From an uncultured Bacteroidales bacterium (GTDB lineage: Bacteria; Bacteroidota; Bacteroidia; Bacteroidales; WCHB1-69), in contig CAMJPH010000110.1 in the NCBI GenBank assembly GCA_946407715.1, positions 1 to 5,159 on the forward strand: a stretch of DNA of 5,159 nt. The letters run 5' to 3'. A model generated the notes under the pieces. The model was given only the letters and a program-made list of their open reading frames with translations. It had not been told where the DNA came from and searched no databases. This document shows, piece by piece, positions 1 to 5,046 of the stretch. Each line of letters starts with the position of its first letter. Position 1 is the first letter of the stretch. The translations under genes and the position numbers were made by a program.

Positions 1-158
1 CTCTGCAGAACAGCGACATCGGGGACAAACCGCACCTTATCCGCATTGAGAGCAATGCGGGTCACGGTGCCGGCAAACCCCTTGACAAAGCCGTCGATGA
101 AATTGTGGATATCTACTCGTTCATGTTCTTTAACATGGGGGTGGAGCCGAAATATTAA
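1..158 (+). CDS. Prolyl oligopeptidase (S9A), C-terminal end only
   Basis: The reading frame is open from base 3 to the TAA at 156-158 and gives the last 51 residues of a protein whose start lies outside the window. The stretch N-A-G-H-G-A-G-K-P (residues 18-26 of the fragment), followed by an acidic helix and I-Y-S-F-M-F-F-N-M-G-V, is the C-terminal signature of prolyl oligopeptidases, serine peptidases of family S9A that cut after proline in short peptides. The His in AGHGAGKP (codon 63-65) matches the catalytic-triad His of the family; the catalytic Ser and Asp lie upstream and cannot be seen. Localisation cannot be judged without the N-terminus; Bacteroidota homologues often carry a signal or lipoprotein peptide. 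The gene converges on the toxin gene to its right. Family assignment is firm for such a short piece, but substrate is not known. Confidence 0.88.
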   Translation, partial: LQNSDIGDKPHLIRIESNAGHGAGKPLDKAVDEIVDIYSFMFFNMGVEPKY

Positions 159-180
159 TGTTGAATTAAGAAGTCAGAAT

Positions 181-237
181 TAAGGGATGCTGTTAGGATT
201 TATATCGTTCTGATGCTGATTCCAACGGTATCCCTTA
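181..237. terminator. Long stem-loop between convergent genes, possible bidirectional terminator
   Basis: The left arm (181-198, starting TAAGGGAT) pairs with the right arm (221-237, ending ATCCCTTA). The outer 8 bp are perfect; the stem then continues inward through further pairs with two G-U type pairs and one bulged A, giving about 17 pairs around a 22-base loop. It lies 22 bases after the peptidase stop and 10 bases beyond the toxin stop, so it could end transcription from both sides. No long T-tract follows on either strand, which weakens the terminator reading. Just upstream the 8-mer GAATTAAG occurs twice (163-170 and 177-184), so the structure could instead be a remnant of a small dispersed repeat. 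Confidence 0.45.
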
Positions 238-247
238 TTTCAAACAG

Positions 248-634
248 CTAATAGTTGAAGTTCAGGATAAAATTTAAATTCATATCGCCAGAAACCAGAA
301 TACGGTTTTCTGATATGGCATGAGCGATGATTACTCTGTCTGATGGATCTGGATGTTTTCTGAAGAATGGTAACTCGGAGAGAACTTTAAGAGTATCTAA
401 TTTCACCAAATATATTGTGATATGCATGGATAAAAGTAGTTTTATCAATTCAGAAAATGAAATATCCATTTCCATTTTTCCACTTTGAATCAGATATAGC
501 AATTCTTTGATGGATTCTACGGAAACAGCACAATCACATAGATAATAATCTATATCATAAGCAATTGACTCCATCCTTTTGTCTTCCGTCAAGAACCAGA
601 TAAGAGCACAAGTGTCTAACAAATATCGTTTCAT
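248..634 (-). CDS. PIN-domain toxin, VapC-like ribonuclease
   Basis: This 128-residue protein begins with the PIN-domain opening M-K-R-Y-L-L-D-T-C-A-L-I-W. The usual four acidic positions are all present: D7 in LLDT, E44 in SIKELL, D99 in DPSDRVIIAHA and D117 in LVSGD. These bind Mg2+ or Mn2+ in PIN nucleases, so the active site looks intact. Length is normal for the family. Known relatives cut tRNA or rRNA and are held inactive by a cognate antitoxin; the target here is unknown. I chose the ATG at 634-632 over the longer frame that begins with TTG at 688 because the PIN fold starts here and because this ATG overlaps the antitoxin stop by ATGA, a typical translational-coupling arrangement. 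The gene is visibly more AT-rich than rnfB, rnfC and gmk, which suggests acquisition by transfer. A stand-alone PIN nuclease is the alternative, but the coupled upstream gene argues for a toxin. Confidence 0.87.
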   Translation of the reverse strand: MKRYLLDTCALIWFLTEDKRMESIAYDIDYYLCDCAVSVESIKELLYLIQSGKMEMDISFSELIKLLLSMHITIYLVKLDTLKVLSELPFFRKHPDPSDRVIIAHAISENRILVSGDMNLNFILNFNY

Positions 635-765
635 TTGCCCAAATTGAAAATAGAATCGTCCTTGTAATGGATTTTTCCTTTGAGACAACCATAAAGTCTT
701 CTCGTTTTTCGTCTTGGATTTTCCGCCGTCTTCGGCTCTTTTTTTGTTACTTTTTTTGGTGACAT
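631..765 (-). CDS. Short antitoxin partner of the PIN toxin (44 residues)
   Basis: A 44-codon frame starts at ATG 765-763 and stops at TGA 633-631, overlapping the toxin ATG by four bases (ATGA). The first half is strongly basic (M-S-P-K-K-V-T-K-K-E-P, then P-R-R-K-T-R-R). The second half, L-Y-G-C-L-K-G-K-I-H-Y-K-D-D-S-I-F, resembles the C-terminal tail of Bacteroidota VapB/DUF2281-type antitoxins (pattern G-x-x-K-G-K-I-x-x-x-x-D-D-F), the part expected to lie across the PIN active site. Family members I know of are nearer 60-90 residues and carry an N-terminal dimerisation and DNA-binding part; that part seems to be missing or replaced here. A stop codon lies four codons upstream of this ATG in the same frame, so no longer version exists from this frame. 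Two 7-base A runs fall in codons 3-9. A Bacteroidota-type promoter sits just upstream. Assignment rests on position, overlap and the tail motif, not on a full-length match. Confidence 0.68.
   Translation of the reverse strand: MSPKKVTKKEPKTAENPRRKTRRLYGCLKGKIHYKDDSIFNLGK
725..745 (+). terminator. Short GC hairpin plus T-tract, inside the antitoxin gene
   Basis: On the + strand GCCG (725-728), loop TCTT and CGGC (733-736) are followed by TC and seven T (739-745), the shape of a weak intrinsic terminator. A second run of seven T follows at 751-757. On the coding (minus) strand this corresponds to the A-rich start of the antitoxin gene. No + strand gene ends nearby, so a terminator function is unproven; it would only stop read-through coming from the peptidase side. 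The 4-bp stem is short and could be fortuitous. Confidence 0.25.
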
Positions 766-775
766 GGTTTTAAGA

Positions 776-817
776 TTTCAAGTTTGCAAAAATACAATTT
801 ATTTTGAAACTGCAAAC
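776..817 (-). promoter_or_regulatory. Promoter and possible operator of the toxin-antitoxin pair
   Basis: On the minus strand TATTTTTG (794-787) matches the Bacteroidota -7 element TAnnTTTG exactly, and TTTG (816-813) lies 18 bases upstream as a -33 element. Transcription would start near 780, about 15 bases before the antitoxin ATG. Two inverted repeats interlock over these elements: GTTTGCA (782-788) with TGCAAAC (811-817), and TTTCAA (776-781) with TTGAAA (804-809). Binding at such sites would cover both promoter boxes, which fits the autoregulation usual for toxin-antitoxin operons, but the operator role is an inference. The promoter begins right after the flavoprotein stop, so the pair can be expressed independently of the genes upstream. 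Confidence 0.6.
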
Positions 818-823
818 AAAAAA

Positions 824-1963
824 TTATTTTTTTTGTTGATGCGTTTGTGTGATTGTTTTTCCCGCCACCCCCGCCGAGGCGAACGCGAAAAACAGATTGT
901 ACCCTCCACAAACGCCGTCCACATCCAGCATTTCGCCGAGAATGTAGAGGCTTTTGAATCTTTTTGCGGCAAAGTTCCCTTCAATTTCTGACAGGTCGAT
1001 GCCGCCGTGGCACACTTGCGCCCCTTCTAACGGATAGGTGTCTTCGATTTGGAAGGCGAGGCGATGGATGTCGAAGGGCTTCTGCTGATATAGGGCGGCC
1101 AATTTCGGATGCAAAAGTCCGGTGGTATTGCGATTGTCGCGTAAATAAGCGTCTGTGTCGAAATTTTCGTCCCAGTAGGTGAGGTTGATTTCCAAACGGC
1201 AGTTTTTCTGCGATGAAAGACGCCTATAGTAGGCCGACAGGTTCATGATGACAATGCCCGACACCCCGTCATCCTTGAACGTGATTTCCCCGGACTCCTT
1301 ATGTATCAGTTTTTTGTTTTGATACAGCGAGACGATAGCCTTCGTTCTACAGCCCGATAGTGACTTTGGATAATCTTTTAGGATAAAACCCGACAAAGAA
1401 GATTCTAAAAGGTTGATTTTCAGTGCTAAATCCTGCAAATAGTGATTGTAATTCCGTTGGTTTTTCGGAATCATGCCTGCAGGAGATCCTGATGCCAGAA
1501 CCAAAACGTCAAATGGGGTGGGGTAGTCATTGACAACCCACTTATAGTTCTTATAATCAATATGCTGGATGTCGAAATTTGTTTCTAATCGGACATTTTC
1601 ATGCGAATATTGGGTCAAAATATCGACCACGGTTTGGGAAAACTGCGAGGCGGGATAGACGCGGCCTTCCTCATCGCTAATCGTCACTAAGCCCCATTCA
1701 GCGAACTGGTTTTCAAGCTGTTCCGGAGAATAAAGCTGTAGCAGTTCTGCGACAAATTCCGGTTGGTTGTAATGTTCGGGGCGAATGTCACGGTTGAAGA
1801 TGTTGGCTTTTCCGCCGCCGGAGGCACGCAGTTTTGCACCCACCTGGCGGTTTTTCTCGAACACTGTCACCTGGAATTGCGGATGCTCCGAAAGCATTCT
1901 GGTTAGAAAAAGTCCCGAAGCCCCCGCCCCGATAATGGCGATATGTCTGGGCTTGCCACTCAT
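824..1963 (-). CDS. HI0933/BaiN-family FAD-dependent oxidoreductase
   Basis: The 379-residue protein starts with a Rossmann FAD-binding fold: I-A-I-I-G-A-G-A-S-G (GxGxxG at residues 12-17) and the ribose-binding acid E36 in VFEK. Next comes the family region G-A-K-L-R-A-S-G-G-G-K-A-N-I-F-N (42-57), then GRVYP (100-104), a middle domain with F-K-D-D-G-V-S-G (239-246), C-H-G-G-I-D-L (328-334), and the C-terminal FAD-closing motif G-E-M-L-D-V-D-G-V-C-G-G-Y-N-L (343-357). This order is that of the HI0933-like family (also annotated as aminoacetone oxidase or BaiN-like). Reactions are known for few members, so no substrate is claimed; the protein is expected to be cytoplasmic. The usual Arg-Cys in the SGGGRCN motif is Lys-Ala here, and the length is slightly below the common size of around 400. 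The ATG at 1963-1961 overlaps the gmk stop by ATGA, which fixes the start and suggests coupled translation. Confidence 0.9.
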   Translation of the reverse strand: MSGKPRHIAIIGAGASGLFLTRMLSEHPQFQVTVFEKNRQVGAKLRASGGGKANIFNRDIRPEHYNQPEFVAELLQLYSPEQLENQFAEWGLVTISDEEGRVYPASQFSQTVVDILTQYSHENVRLETNFDIQHIDYKNYKWVVNDYPTPFDVLVLASGSPAGMIPKNQRNYNHYLQDLALKINLLESSLSGFILKDYPKSLSGCRTKAIVSLYQNKKLIHKESGEITFKDDGVSGIVIMNLSAYYRRLSSQKNCRLEINLTYWDENFDTDAYLRDNRNTTGLLHPKLAALYQQKPFDIHRLAFQIEDTYPLEGAQVCHGGIDLSEIEGNFAAKRFKSLYILGEMLDVDGVCGGYNLFFAFASAGVAGKTITQTHQQKK

Positions 1964-2529
1964 TCTTTGTCGAGGAATTCGCGGATGGTTTGGAGCATTT
2001 CCTCACGGGCATCGTCCAGGTTGTCGTTGAGGATGATTTTGTCGAACTGCGGGGCGAAGGAGAGCTCGTACTCGGCTTTCTCCACGCGCTTGCGCAAGGA
2101 CTCTTCGGTTTCGGTGCCGCGTTTGCGTAACCGGTTTTCCAACTCTTGCACTGTCGGCGGTTCCACGAAGATGGCTAACGCCTTGTCGCCGAAGAACTTC
2201 TTAATGTTCAATCCACCCTTCACATCCACGTCGAAAATCACGACCTTGCCTTCGTCCCATATACGCTGGATTTCGCTCTTGAGGGTGCCGTAAAACTGGT
2301 TGGCATAGACCTCTTCCCATTCCAAAAACGCATCGTGGCGGATGCCCTTCTTGAAGTCATCGACCGAAAGAAAATGGTAGTCCTTTCCGTTGACCTCGCC
2401 TTCACGTTTGGCGCGTGTGGTCGCGGAGGTGGAGAACCGCAGCTCGGGGAGAAACTCCAGCACATGCTTCACGATGGAGGTCTTGCCGGCCCCCGAAGGT
2501 GCGGAAACGATGACTACCTTGCCGTTCAT
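1960..2529 (-). CDS. gmk: Guanylate kinase
   Basis: Guanylate kinase transfers phosphate from ATP to GMP (or dGMP) to give GDP, an essential step of cytoplasmic purine nucleotide synthesis and recycling. The 189-residue product has the P-loop A-P-S-G-A-G-K-T (10-17). The family signature T-T-R-A-K-R-E-G-E-V-N-G-K-D-Y-H-F-L (37-54) follows, with GMP-contacting R39, R42 and Y51. The segment F-L-E-W-E-E-V-Y-A-N-Q-F-Y-G-T (68-82) and F-D-V-D-V-K-G-G (99-106) complete the GMP and core regions. The lid contains R-L-R-K-R-G and the later L-R-K-R (123-138). Length is standard and no key residue is missing. The gene starts 48 bases after the rnfC stop and its TGA overlaps the ATG of the flavoprotein. 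No clear TAnnTTTG element is visible in the 48-base gap, so it is probably co-transcribed with rnfC. Confidence 0.97.
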   Translation of the reverse strand: MNGKVVIVSAPSGAGKTSIVKHVLEFLPELRFSTSATTRAKREGEVNGKDYHFLSVDDFKKGIRHDAFLEWEEVYANQFYGTLKSEIQRIWDEGKVVIFDVDVKGGLNIKKFFGDKALAIFVEPPTVQELENRLRKRGTETEESLRKRVEKAEYELSFAPQFDKIILNDNLDDAREEMLQTIREFLDKE

Positions 2530-2577
2530 GGATTTTAGGACTTAGTCTTAGGCTTAAAACGTCTTTTGTCGGATAAG

Positions 2578-3999
2578 TTACTTTGCGCTGCGAGCCCGGA
2601 TGATGCCGCCGGTCTTGGCCTTGCCGACACGGATCATGTCCAGAATCGGACGGTTGGAGGGGCAGATGAACGAGCAGGAACCGCATTCGATGCAGTTCAT
2701 GATGCCGTATTTCTCGGTGTCGTCCCAGCGTTTCAGCTCGGTGAAAGTCTGCAACATGTAGGGTTCCAGTCCCATGGGACAGACGCTCACGCACTTGCCG
2801 CAGCGCAGACACGGATGTACTTCACCGCGAACGCTCTCTGCGTCGTTCATGAAGAGCAGGCTCGACATGCCCTTGGCAGTGTAAGCTCCCAGGTTGGCGA
2901 TGGCCTTGCCCATCATCGGGCCGCCGGAGATGATCTTGCCGGTGTCTTCAGGAATGCCCACGGACTGCAGCACACTCAGAATCGGGGTGCCGATGCGCAG
3001 ACGGTAGTTCTTGCATTGGTCGGGGCGCAGGGAACGGCCGGAAACCGTCGTGTAAGTCTGCACGATTGGTTTGTTTTTCTGTACGGCCAGATAAATCGTG
3101 TACATCGTGGTGATGTTGTTGACGATGCAGCCCACGGAAATCGGCAGGGCGCCATTGGGAACGCTTCTGCCGGTGATGGCCTTGATGAGCTGTTTCTCAG
3201 CCCCTTGCGGATATTTGATGTTCAGCGGTTGCACCTCAATGTTCGGATAACGCTTGGCGGTTTCCATCAGTTTGGCGATGGCGCGCGGCTTGTTCTCCTC
3301 GATGCCGATGATGGCTTTGGGTGCGCCCGAAGCGATAAGCGCAATCTCGATGCCGATCATACACTGTTCGCAACGCTCCAGAATCACACGGTTGTCGGTG
3401 GAGATGTAAGGTTCGCACTCGGCGGCGTTGACGATCAGGTATTCGCATTTCTGTTCCGGCTTCAACATATATTTAATATGTGTCGGGAAGCAGGCTCCGC
3501 CCAAACCGACGATACCGCGGTCTTTCATCCGTTCGATGATTTCTTCCTTGGTTTTCAGCTTGATGTCGTGGATGATATCCAAAGAAGTGTCGATGCTCTC
3601 GTCCCATTCGTCGCCTTCGCGCTTGATGACCACCGCGGGTTTCTTGTAGCCCGTGATGTCGGCCACCTGGTCGATTTTGACAACGGTGCCGGAGATGGGC
3701 GCGTGGATGTTGGCGCAGACGAACGATTCCGCCTTGCCGATGAGCTGTCCAACTTTCACCTTGTCGCCTTTCTGGACGACGGGGGTGGCGGGGGCACCGA
3801 GGTGTTGCGTCATATAGACGACCGCCTCATCGGGCAGCGGGAAAGTCTCCACAGGTGCGGAGTGGGCGAACTTATTGGCGTCGGGGTGTACACCGCCCAT
3901 GTGGAAAGTCTTGCGGCTCAGCTTCTTGATCTGCTTGGCGCTTTCTTTGATATTGTCTTCGATTCTCTGTTCGAGGGTTGCGACTGTATTTTCACTCAT
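2578..3999 (-). CDS. rnfC: Rnf complex subunit RnfC (RsxC), ferredoxin:NAD+ oxidoreductase
   Basis: RnfC is the peripheral subunit of the Rnf complex that exchanges electrons with NAD(H); the complex couples ferredoxin oxidation to NAD+ reduction and ion export. In 473 residues the order is as follows. G-G-V-H-P (35-39) opens the RnfC N-terminal domain. A barrel-sandwich hybrid part carries A-N-I-H-A-P-I-S-G-T-V (96-106). The Nqo1-like nucleotide/FMN region has G-I-V-G-L-G-G-A-C-F-P-T-H (162-174) and N-A-A-E-C-E-P-Y (191-198). G-G-P-M-M-G is at 359-364. Two C-terminal [4Fe-4S] motifs use C397, C400, C403, C407 and C436, C439, C442, C446. The start ATG (3999-3997) gives about 30 residues before GGVHP, rich in charged helix-forming residues. 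The next Met (34) would remove conserved residues, so I keep the first. rnfB precedes it by 96 bases; gmk, not rnfD, follows. Confidence 0.96.
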   Translation of the reverse strand: MSENTVATLEQRIEDNIKESAKQIKKLSRKTFHMGGVHPDANKFAHSAPVETFPLPDEAVVYMTQHLGAPATPVVQKGDKVKVGQLIGKAESFVCANIHAPISGTVVKIDQVADITGYKKPAVVIKREGDEWDESIDTSLDIIHDIKLKTKEEIIERMKDRGIVGLGGACFPTHIKYMLKPEQKCEYLIVNAAECEPYISTDNRVILERCEQCMIGIEIALIASGAPKAIIGIEENKPRAIAKLMETAKRYPNIEVQPLNIKYPQGAEKQLIKAITGRSVPNGALPISVGCIVNNITTMYTIYLAVQKNKPIVQTYTTVSGRSLRPDQCKNYRLRIGTPILSVLQSVGIPEDTGKIISGGPMMGKAIANLGAYTAKGMSSLLFMNDAESVRGEVHPCLRCGKCVSVCPMGLEPYMLQTFTELKRWDDTEKYGIMNCIECGSCSFICPSNRPILDMIRVGKAKTGGIIRARSAK

Positions 4000-4024
4000 T
4001 TGTCTTGGATTTTCGATTTTTGTT

Positions 4025-4076
4025 CCCGGGGCTCACTTCGTTCACCCAGGGTTGACACAGGTCGGGCTTTCAGCCC
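4025..4076. repeat. Double-hairpin intergenic repeat between rnfB and rnfC
   Basis: Two stem-loops fill most of the 96-base gap. The first pairs CCCGGGG (4025-4031) with CCCAGGG (4045-4051) with one central mismatch; the second is GGGCT (4064-4068), a 3-base loop and AGCCC (4072-4076). In the rnf transcript the second reads GGGCTGAAAGCCC. The layout, a short GGGCT/AGCCC hairpin beside a CCCTGGG-type hairpin, resembles the dispersed REP-like palindromes I know from many Bacteroidota genomes; that resemblance is from memory and only one copy lies here. No T-tract follows, so it is not an evident terminator; it may affect mRNA stability or the rnfB:rnfC ratio. Confidence 0.55.
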
Positions 4077-4095
4077 TTATTGGAATTGGGTTATG

Positions 4096-4959
4096 TTATG
4101 CTTGGGCGGGCTCGGCCACGGCTTCGGGTTTCGGAGCCTCCTTTTTTGGCGGGAAACCGACGGTGAGGATGGCGCCGGACGGGCACTCATCGACGCATTT
4201 GCGGCATGCTTTGCACTTGTGGTAGTCGATGTAGGCGAGGTTGTTCTCCACGGTGATGGCCTCGAACGGGCATACTTTGGCGCACTTGCCGCAGCCGATA
4301 CAGGCAGAAGAGCAGTTCTTCTTGGCCACGGCGCCTTTCTCCTTGTTGTTGCAGGCCACATAGACGCGGCGGTGGTTCTTGCCTTTGTCGCGGATTTCGA
4401 GCACTTTGCGCGGGCAGGCGTTGGCGCAGGCCTTGCATCCGACGCAGAGCTCCTCGATGACCTCGGGCAGGTGTGTCTCGGGGTTGAGGTGTATGGCGTC
4501 GAACTGGCAGGCCGCCACGCAGTCGCCGCAGCCGAGGCAGCCGTAGGGGCAGGCCTTCTCGCCGGCGAACAGGGTGTTGGCGAAGGCGCAGGTGAGCGCG
4601 GAGTCGTAGAACGACTTCATGGGTGCGTGTTCGCAGGTGCCGTTGCAGCGCACCACCGAGACCTGTGGCTCGTGCAGCACGGCGTTAAGATGCATTATTT
4701 CAGCGATTTTGCCCGTGTCGCTGCCGGGGCAGTAGGCCACGTTGAGGTCATTGTTCTTCACGATGGCCTCTGCCATGGCGCGGCACCCCGCAAAACCACA
4801 GCCTCCGCAGTTAGCGTTCGGAAGGCACGCCTGCACCAAGTCAATGCGCGGATCCTCTTCCACATGGAAAAATTTCGATACGAAAAATAAAATCACAGCG
4901 GCAATGAGACCCGTAAGTCCCACTGTTATAGCTGCATACAAAATAGTTGTTGTTGCCAT
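4096..4959 (-). CDS. rnfB: Rnf complex subunit RnfB (RsxB), iron-sulfur electron carrier
   Basis: RnfB is the membrane-anchored multi-cluster ferredoxin subunit thought to accept electrons from ferredoxin. From the ATG at 4959-4957 it has 287 residues. One N-terminal transmembrane helix (about 5-27) leads into V-E-E-D-P-R-I-D. The RnfB-type [4Fe-4S] domain has N-C-G-G-C-G-F-A-G-C (C51, C54, C59) with C77 in YCPG. Four ferredoxin-like CxxCxxCxxxC motifs follow: CLGCGDCVAAC, CVGCKACANAC, CIGCGKCAKVC and CKACRKCVDEC. A Pro/Ala/Glu/Lys-rich tail ends the protein. Four such motifs fit the longer RnfB type rather than the two-motif gammaproteobacterial form. An in-frame TTG at 4983 would extend it by eight residues, but it lies inside the -7 promoter box; the ATG is preceded by A-rich sequence with GAG, so I chose the ATG. 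It is the first gene of the minus-strand block. Confidence 0.95.
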   Translation of the reverse strand: MATTTILYAAITVGLTGLIAAVILFFVSKFFHVEEDPRIDLVQACLPNANCGGCGFAGCRAMAEAIVKNNDLNVAYCPGSDTGKIAEIMHLNAVLHEPQVSVVRCNGTCEHAPMKSFYDSALTCAFANTLFAGEKACPYGCLGCGDCVAACQFDAIHLNPETHLPEVIEELCVGCKACANACPRKVLEIRDKGKNHRRVYVACNNKEKGAVAKKNCSSACIGCGKCAKVCPFEAITVENNLAYIDYHKCKACRKCVDECPSGAILTVGFPPKKEAPKPEAVAEPAQA

Positions 4960-4980
4960 AAGCTCTTTTTTTTTCAGCGG

Positions 4981-4988
4981 CAAAGATA
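4981..4988 (-). promoter_or_regulatory. -7 promoter element of the rnfB transcript
   Basis: On the minus strand TATCTTTG (4988-4981) matches the Bacteroidota -7 consensus TAnnTTTG and ends 21 bases before the rnfB ATG. No TTTG lies at the usual 17-23 base distance upstream; the nearest TTTTTG (5020-5015) is 26 bases away, so the -33 element is weak or absent. The predicted start site would give a leader of roughly 15 bases, and it excludes the TTG at 4983 as start codon. Confidence 0.55.
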
Positions 4989-5000
4989 GGTTTTTTTTTG

Positions 5001-5008
5001 TATTTTTG
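5001..5008 (+). promoter_or_regulatory. -7 promoter element of the divergent secreted-protein gene
   Basis: TATTTTTG on the + strand matches TAnnTTTG exactly and follows a run of nine T and a G. A start site around 5014-5016 would leave an A-rich leader of about 30 bases before the ATG at 5047. No clear -33 TTTG is seen at the normal distance. It lies 12 bases from the opposing rnfB -7 element, so the two promoters overlap and may compete for RNA polymerase. Confidence 0.55.
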
Positions 5009-5046
5009 CCCTTTCAAAAAGTATCAAATTTAAAATATAAAAACTT

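Noticed and set aside
635..688. An 18-residue N-terminal extension of the PIN toxin starting at TTG 688.
   Set aside because: The start would be TTG, the extension lies wholly inside the antitoxin gene in another frame, and the PIN fold begins at the ATG at 634, which overlaps the antitoxin stop by ATGA.
799..984. Short open frames on both strands around the 3' end of the flavoprotein gene.
   Set aside because: They overlap the well-supported flavoprotein C-terminal motif region in other frames, and none has a recognisable domain or promoter.
2530..2577. Possible promoter or operator in the rnfC-gmk gap (GACTTAGTC, a 9-base palindrome).
   Set aside because: No TAnnTTTG element is present and the palindrome has only four paired bases per side; nothing separates it from chance.
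711..4014. The 13-mer GTCTTGGATTTTC occurs at 711-723 and at 4002-4014, hinting at a shared repeat.
   Set aside because: One shared 13-mer is close to chance expectation for a window this size, and the flanking bases differ. It might matter only if more copies exist elsewhere in the genome.
2566..4890. A 774-codon open frame on the + strand antisense to rnfC and rnfB.
   Set aside because: The minus strand here encodes two well-recognised proteins with all motifs intact. The + frame stays open because of their codon bias, shows no recognisable domain and runs across the whole intergenic hairpin region.
4960..4983. An 8-residue extension of RnfB starting at TTG 4983.
   Set aside because: The TTG lies within the likely -7 promoter box and the extra residues (P-L-K-K-K-E-L) come before a normal RnfB start; the ATG at 4959 is better.
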